In this document: piece after piece, positions 1-6,071 of the stretch | Layout of the letters: every line of letters begins with the position of its first letter | Position numbering within the stretch: the first letter of the stretch is position 1 | Assembly: GCA_964584415.1 (NCBI GenBank) | Contig: CAZOZX010000111.1 | Span: forward strand, 1-7,043 | Source of the DNA: PHAA01 sp964584415 | GTDB taxonomy: Bacteria > Bacillota > Syntrophomonadia > Syntrophomonadales > Syntrophomonadaceae | DNA length: 7,043 nucleotides | Direction: 5' to 3' | Notes under the pieces: model-generated | What the model saw: only the letters and a program-made list of their open reading frames with translations | Told to the model about the DNA's origin: nothing | The model's database searches: none | Program-made: the position numbers and the translations under genes

Positions 1-72
1 CACCCCCATGACAGTTATATGTATGAGCTTTTTGCCTACGGCAAATTTACCGCCACTACATTAGCTCATTGA
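1..72 (+). CDS. C-terminal end of an unidentified plus-strand protein (partial)
   Basis: Reading from base 1 in frame 1 gives 23 sense codons and a TGA at 70-72. The tail runs HPHDSYMYELF, then AYGKFTATTLAH. Its mix of charged, aromatic and small residues looks like real coding sequence, whereas the other plus frames give poorer composition or earlier stops. It would be the 3' end of a gene entering from the left and convergent with the hem cluster. I do not recognise the family, and 23 codons are too few to assign one. A chance open frame of this length is quite possible, so confidence is low. Confidence 0.4.
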   Translation, partial: HPHDSYMYELFAYGKFTATTLAH

Positions 73-91
73 AAAAAAACATTGAACCAAT
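72..91 (-). terminator. possible weak intrinsic terminator after hemL
   Basis: In the minus-strand transcript, an ATTG-GTT-CAAT mini-hairpin (bases 91-81) is followed by one G and eight U (bases 79-72). The U tract is good, but the stem has only four A/T-rich base pairs, so this would be a poor terminator alone. It is the only terminator-like arrangement I see in the AT-rich spacer between hemL (stop at 167) and the convergent partial gene (stop at 72). I find no second hairpin with a T run facing the plus strand in that spacer. Confidence 0.25.
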
Positions 92-166
92 TGTATACTT
101 TCTATATTGAAGTCTGATTTCCTGCTTACAACATCTCATTGGAAAAATTTTTGTCAACGATATTGT

Positions 167-1450
167 CTACAGTGAGCCAAGACTTACTTCCAGAGATTGA
201 AGGGTTTTATCGATGTCTTCTTCTGTATGAGCGTCGGATACAAAGCAAACTTCGAATTGAGATGGTGGCAAATATACCCCCGAATATAACATCTGTTGGA
301 AGAACCGTGCATATTTCCTGGTATCACAGCGCAACACCGTTTCATAATCGTTTATAGGACCATTCGAAAAGAATAAAGAAAACATTGATCCGCACTGGTT
401 AAGAGTACAATCCAAATCATAAGATTCAATTAATCCCTGAATGTAACCGGTTAATCGGGTGGCAAGCTTCTCAATCTTTTCATAAGGATCGATATCCTTC
501 AAAAGCCTCAAGGCTGCTGCCCCGGCAGCCATAGCAACGGGATTGCCGGATAATGTTCCGGCCTGGTATACATCCCCTTGGGGGGCAACCAGATCCATGA
601 TCTCCTTTTTCCCTCCATAGGCGCCAACCGGCAGCCCGCCACCGATAATTTTACCCAGAGTAGTTAAATCCGGTTCTATTCCCAGTTCGGTTTGCACTCC
701 GCCATAGCAAATCCTGAACCCGGTTATTACTTCGTCGAATATCAGGAGGCTTCCATAAAGCCTGGTTATGTCCCGCAAGCCCTGGAGAAAACCAGGTTTT
801 GGATTAATCAATCCCATATTGGCTGCAACCGGTTCGATAATAACCGCAGCAATATCTGGTCCGGACACCATAAAGGCTTTTTTTACCGATTCAAGGTCAT
901 TATATCGACATACTATAGTCTGATCGATAAAAGACTTAGGAACACCTGGGCTCGTAGGTATGCCGGTAGTCAGCAAACCCGATCCGGCTTTTATAAGAAA
1001 AGAATCGGCATGTCCATGATAGCAGCCCTCAAATTTGATGATTTTATCACGTCCAGTGAAGGCCCGAGCGAGACGTACCGCACTCATAGTAGCCTCAGTT
1101 CCGGAGTTTACCAGCCTAATTTTATCCATAGCCGGAAACGCCTCACAGATCAGTTTTGCCAATTCAATTTCACCAACGCAGCAGGCCCCAAAACTAGCGC
1201 CTTTTTGTGCCGCAGAACTAATGGCCTGGACAATTTCAGGGCGGCTATGACCTAATATAAGGGGGCCCCAGGAACACACATAATCTATGAACTCATTACC
1301 ATCTTCATCATAAATCCTGGAACCATAACCCTTGTTAATAATGAGAGGATTTAACCCCACCGACTTGAAAGCACGGACGGGACTATTAACTCCACCGGGC
1401 ATATACTTTTGGGCCTCATTAAAGAGTCTTTCTGATTTTTTGGTATCCAA
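167..1450 (-). CDS. hemL: Glutamate-1-semialdehyde 2,1-aminomutase (HemL)
   Basis: This PLP enzyme converts glutamate-1-semialdehyde to 5-aminolevulinate, the last C5-pathway step before the porphyrin precursors, in the cytoplasm. The 427-residue length is normal for the family. Visible hallmarks are the N-terminal GVNSPVRAF (20-28), the PLP-phosphate loop NSGTEA (115-120), the GCYHGHAD segment (142-149), the cofactor aspartate in FDEVITGF (238-245), and the Schiff-base lysine K267 in TTLGKIIGGGLPVGAYGG. The start is TTG at 1448-1450. It is supported by a GGGAGGT ribosome-binding site six bases upstream and by the match of the N-terminus to the family. It is the last gene of the cluster, 48 bp after ahbB, and supplies precursor to the upstream-encoded enzymes. 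It contains eleven cysteines, including CC at 90-91 where I recall most homologues having Pro-Thr. The family assignment is not in doubt. Confidence 0.97.
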   Translation of the reverse strand: MDTKKSERLFNEAQKYMPGGVNSPVRAFKSVGLNPLIINKGYGSRIYDEDGNEFIDYVCSWGPLILGHSRPEIVQAISSAAQKGASFGACCVGEIELAKLICEAFPAMDKIRLVNSGTEATMSAVRLARAFTGRDKIIKFEGCYHGHADSFLIKAGSGLLTTGIPTSPGVPKSFIDQTIVCRYNDLESVKKAFMVSGPDIAAVIIEPVAANMGLINPKPGFLQGLRDITRLYGSLLIFDEVITGFRICYGGVQTELGIEPDLTTLGKIIGGGLPVGAYGGKKEIMDLVAPQGDVYQAGTLSGNPVAMAAGAAALRLLKDIDPYEKIEKLATRLTGYIQGLIESYDLDCTLNQCGSMFSLFFSNGPINDYETVLRCDTRKYARFFQQMLYSGVYLPPSQFEVCFVSDAHTEEDIDKTLQSLEVSLGSL

Positions 1451-1456
1451 GCCGAG

Positions 1457-1463
1457 ACCTCCC
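1457..1463 (-). promoter_or_regulatory. Ribosome-binding site of hemL
   Basis: On the minus strand this reads GGGAGGT, a strong match to the anti-Shine-Dalgarno sequence. It lies six bases before the TTG codon at 1450-1448 and decides the use of TTG as the hemL start. Confidence 0.8.
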
Positions 1464-1498
1464 TCGTTTAATAATCCCCTTCCGCCACTGATAAAATA

Positions 1499-1966
1499 CT
1501 AAACGTAAACCATACTGGCCTTTTTGAATTCCCTGATACTCTTGACAATCACATAGTCGTTCAATTTGTTGTCATTGGCTATTCTCTGAATTATCGATAT
1601 AAGTTCTTCTTCACTTCGGGCATGAATCATAGTAAATAGATTATAAGGAAATTCCGGAGGAACCTTACGCAAGTAGCAATGGCTTATTTCCTGGCTGGCA
1701 GACATTCTCTTGCCCGTTTCTTCGCTATCGGCTGCTTCTACCTTCCAGGCTACCAGGGCATTATGCTTGTACCCCGCTTGCTGATGCCTTAACACCGCGC
1801 CCCATCTTCTCATTGCCCCAGTTGTTTGCAGCTTCCCAATTCTAGCTACCACTTCCGCTTCCGAAATCCCAATTTGCTCGGATAGCGCCTCAAAAGGATG
1901 AGCCTCCAGTGGTAAATCACCTTGTATTAATCCTATAATGCTCTTGTCGATTTGATCAATGGTCAT
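1499..1966 (-). CDS. ahbB: Siroheme decarboxylase, AhbB-type subunit (AsnC/Lrp-like)
   Basis: This is one subunit of the AhbA/AhbB siroheme decarboxylase, which removes the C12 and C18 acetate carboxyl groups of siroheme to give 12,18-didecarboxysiroheme. The 155-residue protein has an N-terminal AsnC/Lrp-like winged-helix region (about 1-60) and a C-terminal RAM-like ferredoxin-fold domain. Family motifs are RRWGAVLRHQQAGY (53-66), SHCYLRKVPPEFPYNLFTM (95-113), where conserved His96 and Tyr98 sit in the expected substrate-pocket region, and the C-terminal REFKKASM (145-152). The B assignment rests on the PPEFPYNLF and EFKKxSM signatures. The ATG lies two bases after the ahbA stop. Its ribosome-binding site (GGAG, 1975-1978) is inside the end of ahbA, which implies coupled, roughly equal synthesis. 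The alternative annotation is a NirD/L/G/H heme d1 protein or an AsnC regulator; the pathway context argues against both. Confidence 0.92.
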   Translation of the reverse strand: MTIDQIDKSIIGLIQGDLPLEAHPFEALSEQIGISEAEVVARIGKLQTTGAMRRWGAVLRHQQAGYKHNALVAWKVEAADSEETGKRMSASQEISHCYLRKVPPEFPYNLFTMIHARSEEELISIIQRIANDNKLNDYVIVKSIREFKKASMVYV

Positions 1967-1968
1967 TT

Positions 1969-2427
1969 TTACTTCTCCATATCAAATGAAACCCGGATTT
2001 TAAATATCCGTTCTGCTGGCATACTGAGGATGGTCAAATCCAACTTTGATTCCAATTCACGCAGCTGCTTATCTGCTTCCTCACGGGACACTGCAGTTAA
2101 GGTGAACCATAAGTTATATTTGTGATCGCGAAGATAATTGTGGGTTACTCCTGGTAAAGCGTTAATATAACCGGCAACCTCTTTTATACTACCTGGGGGA
2201 ATCGAAACCGCGCACAGGGTAGAGTAATATCCCAGCCCGCGGGTGTCCATAATCCCACCGATCCTCCTGATAAGACCCGCGCTCTTCATGGCGGCTATAC
2301 GTTGTAAGAGATTATCCTCACTGATCTCCAAGCGTTTAGCCATTATTTTGTATGGCTCCACTGATAGAGGAAAATCGTTCTGCAGGAGATTTAAGATTTT
2401 GCGATCTAAATTATCTATTTCGGGCAT
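1969..2427 (-). CDS. ahbA: Siroheme decarboxylase, AhbA-type subunit (AsnC/Lrp-like)
   Basis: This is the partner subunit of siroheme decarboxylase, paralogous to the next gene downstream. The 152-residue protein has an N-terminal helix-turn-helix-like region (about 1-60, with IRRIGGIMDTRGLGY at 53-67) and a C-terminal AsnC-type domain. Its signature THNYLRDHKYNLWFTL (95-110) carries His96, Tyr98, Arg100 and His102. The C-terminus PAERIFKIRVSFD (137-149) is typical of the A-type chain and differs from the EFKK ending of AhbB. The ATG directly abuts the TAA of the radical SAM gene. Its ribosome-binding site AAGGGGG (2436-2442) is inside that gene's last codons, with an 8-base spacer. Family and heterodimer role are known from characterised Ahb systems; the A/B labels here are my motif-based inference. 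Confidence 0.92.
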   Translation of the reverse strand: MPEIDNLDRKILNLLQNDFPLSVEPYKIMAKRLEISEDNLLQRIAAMKSAGLIRRIGGIMDTRGLGYYSTLCAVSIPPGSIKEVAGYINALPGVTHNYLRDHKYNLWFTLTAVSREEADKQLRELESKLDLTILSMPAERIFKIRVSFDMEK

Positions 2428-3420
2428 TTATACAGCCCCCTTGGGATGATACAAACACCAGGAGTCTTCGGCCATATAATCACCGTTGTAATAATTTGCC
2501 CTGGCGCGGCATCCTCCACAGCGGCTTTTGTAATCACATACCCCGCATTTACCCTCGTATTCCATGGTACGTAATCTGAGCAAGACTTCGTTCTCGCTCC
2601 AAATCCGATCAAACGGTTGTTCTTTAACATTTCCCAGCGGCATGTCTAAATAAGCACAGGGCTGTACATTACCGGTTGGACTTATAATACAGTAGCTTAT
2701 CCCCGCCAGGCATCCCTTCGAAAACCGCAGAGGTATACCTTTCTTGTCAGCTACTCTTATAAACTGGGGTGCACATGTTGGTTTTATCTCGATTGGCACA
2801 GATTTCTGTTTGTCCATTATCCGGGACAGGGTTTTTTCATATTCTGCAACCTTTAATGCTTCATCCTCGATGTTGACCGCCCGTCCGGTAGGTACCAGGA
2901 AAAATATATGATGAGCCATAGCTCCAATATCAATAGCAAAGTCGGTGAGATTCTCCAACTCCCCTACATTCCAATCCATAACTGTGGTATGAATTTGGAA
3001 GGGCAGACCAACTTTCTTCAGATTTTTCATGCCCTGAACTGTCAGCTGGAAAGCATCATCCAATTTGCGAAAATTATTATTCTTTACTGGGTCAAGGCTG
3101 TCCAGGCTAATTCCAGCTGCCATAAACCCAGCTTCCTTCATTTTGCTTGCAACATCAACAGTAATGAGACTGCCATTGGTACCCATGACTGCCCGCAGCC
3201 CCACTCCAGTCGCATATGAAGCCAGTTCATATATGTCAGAGCGCATCAGCGGCTCTCCACCGCTAAAGATCATAATTTGAAACCCGGCATTTTTAATCTC
3301 GGTAATCAGTTTCCTAGCCTGGGCCGTGGAAAGTTCATCCTCACTCCGGATTCCCGCATCTCTATAACAATGATCACAAAACATATTGCATTGATTGGTT
3401 GTGTTCCAAGATACTAGCAT
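2428..3420 (-). CDS. Radical SAM protein of the alternative heme pathway, NirJ2/AhbD-like
   Basis: This is a radical SAM/SPASM enzyme expected to act late in siroheme-dependent heme synthesis, on propionate or acetate side chains of the iron-tetrapyrrole. The protein is 330 residues from the ATG at 3420-3418. The radical SAM cluster motif CX3CX2C is at Cys11, Cys15 and Cys18 (CNMFCDHCY). The SAM-contacting GGEP is at 54-57. A Cys-rich C-terminal region (Cys216, 237, 244, 255, 292, 295, 301, 304 and 322; CGVCDYKSRCGGC at 292-304) implies one or more auxiliary iron-sulfur clusters. The N-terminal LVSWNTTNQCN and the lack of the long AhbC/NirJ1-type leader point to the NirJ2 subgroup. The frame stays open up to a TTG at 3441-3439, but AAGGGG seven bases before the ATG favours the shorter form. 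AhbC versus AhbD function cannot be settled from sequence reading alone. Confidence 0.88.
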   Translation of the reverse strand: MLVSWNTTNQCNMFCDHCYRDAGIRSEDELSTAQARKLITEIKNAGFQIMIFSGGEPLMRSDIYELASYATGVGLRAVMGTNGSLITVDVASKMKEAGFMAAGISLDSLDPVKNNNFRKLDDAFQLTVQGMKNLKKVGLPFQIHTTVMDWNVGELENLTDFAIDIGAMAHHIFFLVPTGRAVNIEDEALKVAEYEKTLSRIMDKQKSVPIEIKPTCAPQFIRVADKKGIPLRFSKGCLAGISYCIISPTGNVQPCAYLDMPLGNVKEQPFDRIWSENEVLLRLRTMEYEGKCGVCDYKSRCGGCRARANYYNGDYMAEDSWCLYHPKGAV

Positions 3421-3427
3421 TTCATTT

Positions 3428-3433
3428 CCCCTT
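3428..3433 (-). promoter_or_regulatory. Ribosome-binding site deciding the radical SAM gene start
   Basis: The minus strand reads AAGGGG, followed by a 7-base spacer and the ATG at 3420-3418. The upstream in-frame TTG at 3441 would place this site inside the coding region and would itself lack a good Shine-Dalgarno sequence. The site therefore supports the ATG start. Confidence 0.7.
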
Positions 3434-3435
3434 AT

Positions 3436-3466
3436 CCCCAAAACTACCTAATGTATATATTTGGGG
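3436..3466 (-). other. Intergenic hairpin before the radical SAM gene
   Basis: In the hemB/radical SAM spacer, the minus strand holds CCCCAAA (3466-3460) and TTTGGGG (3442-3436), a perfect 7-bp inverted repeat around a 17-base AT-rich loop. It ends two bases before the AAGGGG ribosome-binding site. No U run follows, so it is not an intrinsic terminator. It could be a processing or stabilising stem, or could modulate ribosome access. Chance occurrence is possible. Confidence 0.4.
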
Positions 3467-3483
3467 CTCACTCAAACTTGAAA

Positions 3484-4464
3484 TTATAAACGTCCGATTA
3501 TTCCAGCTACATCTTTGGCCGCATAGGTAATAATCATGTCCGCTCCAGCTCTTTTTATCGCGGTTAAGACCTCTAAGGTTACTGCCTGCTCATCAATCCA
3601 ACCCTGTGCAGCCGCAGCTTTCACCATCGCATATTCACCGCTGACATTATAAGCTGCAGTAGGATAGGCAAATCTCTCCTTTACTGCTTTTAAAACATCC
3701 AGGTAGGCCAGAGCCGGCTTAACCATTACAATGTCGGCACCCTCGTTTATGTCAAGCTCTACTTCCCGCAAAGCCTCCAGAATATTGGCCGGATCCATCT
3801 GGTAGGTCTTGCGGTTCCCAAATTTCGGGGCAGATTCAGCGGCTTCCCTAAACGGACCATAAAAAGCAGAGGCATATTTCGCTGCATAGGACATAATAGG
3901 TATGTTTTCAAATCCGTTTGAATCTAAAGCGTTTCTTATGAAACCAATCCTGCCATCCATCATATCCGAAGGCGCTATTATATCAGCTCCGGCTTGTGCA
4001 TGTGACAAGGCTTCACGAGCTAGTAATTCCAAACTGGCATCATTGTTTACTGTCCCATCGCTCTCTATGATACCGCAGTGCCCATGATCCATATATTCAC
4101 ATAAACAAACATCAGTCACAACCAGTGTGTCAGGACAAGCAGCCTTTATGGCTCGTATTGCTTCCTGAATCACACCGTTTTCATCATAGGCCGAGCTAGC
4201 CTGGCTGTCTTTATGTTCTGGTATGCCGAATAAAAGCACAGCCGGTATTCCCAAAGACCTTATTTCCTCACATTCGCGGGTAAGATTGTCAACTGATAAT
4301 TGGAACACACCCGGCATAGATTGAACCGGAATTTTTTTCTCTTCACCAAAGGTTACAAACAAAGGATAAATCAGATCACTCACTTGCAGATGGGTCTCTC
4401 GTACCATATTGCGTATGGTATCGTTGGATCTTAGTCTCCTCATCCGGTTGACAGGAAAACTCAT
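3484..4464 (-). CDS. hemB: Porphobilinogen synthase (delta-aminolevulinate dehydratase, HemB)
   Basis: This enzyme condenses two 5-aminolevulinate molecules to porphobilinogen in the cytoplasm. The 326-residue length is standard. The zinc-site cysteines are present as Cys120, Cys122 and Cys130 in DVCLCEYMDHGHC, so this is the zinc-dependent form and not the aspartate-rich Mg/K type. The two active-site lysines are Lys196 (MSYAAKYASAFYGPFR) and Lys249 (VMVKPALAYLD); the latter forms the Schiff base with substrate. The N-terminal RMRRLR and the C-terminal ITYAAKD segments also match the family. The start is the ATG at 4464-4462, six bases after a full AAGGAGGT site. The gene lies 102 bp after cobA-hemD and 63 bp before the radical SAM gene. 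Nothing is unusual apart from its placement in the Ahb cluster. Confidence 0.98.
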   Translation of the reverse strand: MSFPVNRMRRLRSNDTIRNMVRETHLQVSDLIYPLFVTFGEEKKIPVQSMPGVFQLSVDNLTRECEEIRSLGIPAVLLFGIPEHKDSQASSAYDENGVIQEAIRAIKAACPDTLVVTDVCLCEYMDHGHCGIIESDGTVNNDASLELLAREALSHAQAGADIIAPSDMMDGRIGFIRNALDSNGFENIPIMSYAAKYASAFYGPFREAAESAPKFGNRKTYQMDPANILEALREVELDINEGADIVMVKPALAYLDVLKAVKERFAYPTAAYNVSGEYAMVKAAAAQGWIDEQAVTLEVLTAIKRAGADMIITYAAKDVAGIIGRL

Positions 4465-4470
4465 ATTAAA

Positions 4471-4478
4471 ACCTCCTT
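4471..4478 (-). promoter_or_regulatory. Strong ribosome-binding site of hemB
   Basis: The minus strand reads AAGGAGGT, a perfect Shine-Dalgarno sequence with a 6-base spacer to the hemB ATG. The preceding spacer from 4479 to 4566 is AT-rich. I see no clear promoter, operator or hairpin-plus-U-run terminator in it, so hemB is probably cotranscribed with cobA-hemD but translated independently. Confidence 0.8.
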
Positions 4479-4566
4479 ATCAACTAATCAAATACCCAAA
4501 CGACTTATTAATAGCCATAAAAACGAAAACCTCGACATTCAAGACCCGCATAAGCTGGTCCTCATT

Positions 4567-6068
4567 CTATGCCTGACGATCAGAGATTATGGCATCCAAT
4601 AAAGCATCAATCGTATATTGAGCTGGGATGATATCAACTGTGAATCCCTTTTCGCGGGCTGTTTGGGCAGTTATAGGTCCGATACATGCTACCTTGACCT
4701 TCTCATTTATTGAGATGATATTGTCCTGCCCTATTATATTAACAAAATTGTCTACCGTAGATGAACTGGTAAAAGTTATATAATCGAATTCGCCCCGCTT
4801 AATTTCTTTCAATAGTCCATCGTCCAAATGCGAGGCTGGTTCAGAACGATAGATAACTATTTCATCTACAATTGCGCCTAATGCCCGCAGACTATCTGGT
4901 AAAATTGCACGAGCCCCCTGTGCCCGAGGCAGGAGTACTTTATCCTGTGGTTTCACATATTGTTTGAGCCCGGCAATGATGCCCTCAGCCTGAAATTCTT
5001 CCGGAATCATATCAACCATAATCCCTAAACTGTTTAATTTAGCCGCAGTTGCCGGACCAATAGCACAGATGCGGCTATTTCTTAGATTTCTGATATCGAT
5101 TCCCTGAGCGCTTAGCTGAGTGAAGAAGATATCTACTGCATTGACACTGGTAAATACTATCCAGGCATACTCTTCAATCTGCTTAAAAGTCTTATAAAGG
5201 CTGGTGAGATCCTCTTCCGGAACAATTTCTATTGAAGGGAACTCTATGGCTTGGCCACCCTGATAACGGATTCGCTCCAAAAGATCACTGGCCTGAGCCC
5301 GGGCCCTGGTTACCACAATTTTCACTCCCCATAAAGGCCTATTCTCCCGCCACTGCAACTCTTCACGTAAACTCACCGTTTCTCCGACTATGATAATGGC
5401 CGGAGGTTGAAAGCTCGCTTCTCGAACTTTTCTCACTATATCCGCCAGGGTTCCGCTGATAACCTCCTGATCGGGAAAAGTGCCGCGGCGGATCAAGGCT
5501 ACTGGTGTTTGCTCACTACGACCCGCTTTAATCAGATTACTTACTATGAATTCCAGGTTCTCTACTCCCATTAAAAACACCAGGGTCCCTATTCCAGTTG
5601 CTATCTTGTCCCAGTGAATCGAACTTACCTGCTTTCCCGGCTTTTCATGCCCGGTTATAACCGCGAAACTGGAAGTCGCGTCTCTATGAGTAACTGGTAT
5701 TCCTGCATACGCAGGAACGGCAATCGCCGAAGTGATTCCCGGAATTACCTCAAAATCAATACCGTGCTGATGAATATATTGCGCTTCTTCCCCGCCCCGT
5801 CCGAACACGAAAGGATCTCCGCCCTTTAAGCGGGCAACAACTTTACCCTCTTGGGCCTTTTCAACCAGTAATTTGTTAATATCGTCCTGGGGAAGAGCAT
5901 GGTTGCNNNNNNNNNNTGTTGAGGAGCAAAATCCAATATCGCTTGTCCAATAAGGCGGTCATAAACCACTACCTCCGCCTTTTCCATAGCCTTTTTACCC
6001 TTAATGGTAAATAAATCAGGATCGCCCGGTCCGGCTCCGATCAAGTATACATATCCCGTCTTAGCCAT
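4567..6068 (-). CDS. cobA-hemD: Fused uroporphyrinogen-III C-methyltransferase/uroporphyrinogen-III synthase (CobA-HemD), interrupted by an assembly gap
   Basis: This is a bifunctional protein. The HemD domain cyclises hydroxymethylbilane to uroporphyrinogen III, and the CobA domain methylates it at C2 and C7 with SAM to make precorrin-2. The start is ATG at 6068-6066, with GGAG at 6077-6080, three bases after the hemC stop. The SAM-binding GAGPGDP is at residues 11-17. After the N run, the correct frame resumes with NHALPQ, then GGDPFVFGRGGEE (about 90-102), VIPGITSA (about 115-122) and THRD/TGHE (about 134-149). The HemD domain starts near residue 255 (GVKIVVTRARAQ) and ends in DALLDAIISDRQA. 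Ten Ns at 5907-5916 put the two halves in different frames, but both halves are clean family matches. A real gap of about 32 bases would give an intact protein of about 507 residues. The GTG at 5808-5806 is an internal Val codon, not a start. Confidence 0.94.
5907..5916. other. Assembly gap (10 Ns) inside cobA-hemD
   Basis: The ten N characters fall within the N-terminal third of the CobA domain. The left fragment ends in LDFAPQ plus a partial CA codon, and the right fragment resumes at a partial codon ending GC followed by NHALPQ. Restoring the frame needs a gap length of 2 modulo 3. CobA homologues as I recall them have about 13 residues between these blocks (a GAELIYVGK-like segment), giving roughly 32 missing bases. 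The number of Ns is therefore a placeholder and not a true length. Confidence 0.9.
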
Positions 6069-6071
6069 CTA

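Noticed and set aside
143..152. AAAAATTTTT palindrome downstream of hemL
   Set aside because: It is a 10-base A/T self-complementary run with no loop and no GC stem. It is expected by chance in AT-rich spacer and is not a usable terminator hairpin.
692..1255. 187-codon open frame on the plus strand
   Set aside because: It lies wholly antisense to hemL, which has full family motifs. The translated product shows no recognisable domain and no upstream ribosome-binding site was evident.
1499..2427. AsnC/Lrp transcription regulators
   Set aside because: Both proteins have AsnC-like folds but carry the siroheme decarboxylase signatures (HNYLRDHKYNLWF and HCYLRKVPPEFPYNLF) and sit inside the pathway cluster.
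1499..3420. Heme d1 biosynthesis (nirJ with nirD/L/G/H) feeding a cd1 nitrite reductase
   Set aside because: The neighbours are hemL, hemB, hemC and cobA-hemD, and no nirS, nirF, nirN or nirE-type denitrification gene is present. The two-subunit AhbA/AhbB pattern fits heme b synthesis via siroheme better.
4465..4566. Small gene in the spacer between cobA-hemD and hemB
   Set aside because: The ATG-initiated frames I read there are 16 codons or shorter, lack a good ribosome-binding site and have no recognisable content.
5806..5808. GTG at 5808 as the start of a separate 413-residue HemD-like protein
   Set aside because: The frame stays open upstream to the N run and encodes conserved CobA sequence (NHALPQ to GGDPFVFGRGG) that continues without interruption, so this GTG is an internal valine codon.
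5826..6068. True frameshift or pseudogene in cobA-hemD
   Set aside because: The only frame change coincides with the N run. Both flanks match the family closely and have no internal stop in their own frames, so an assembly artefact explains it.
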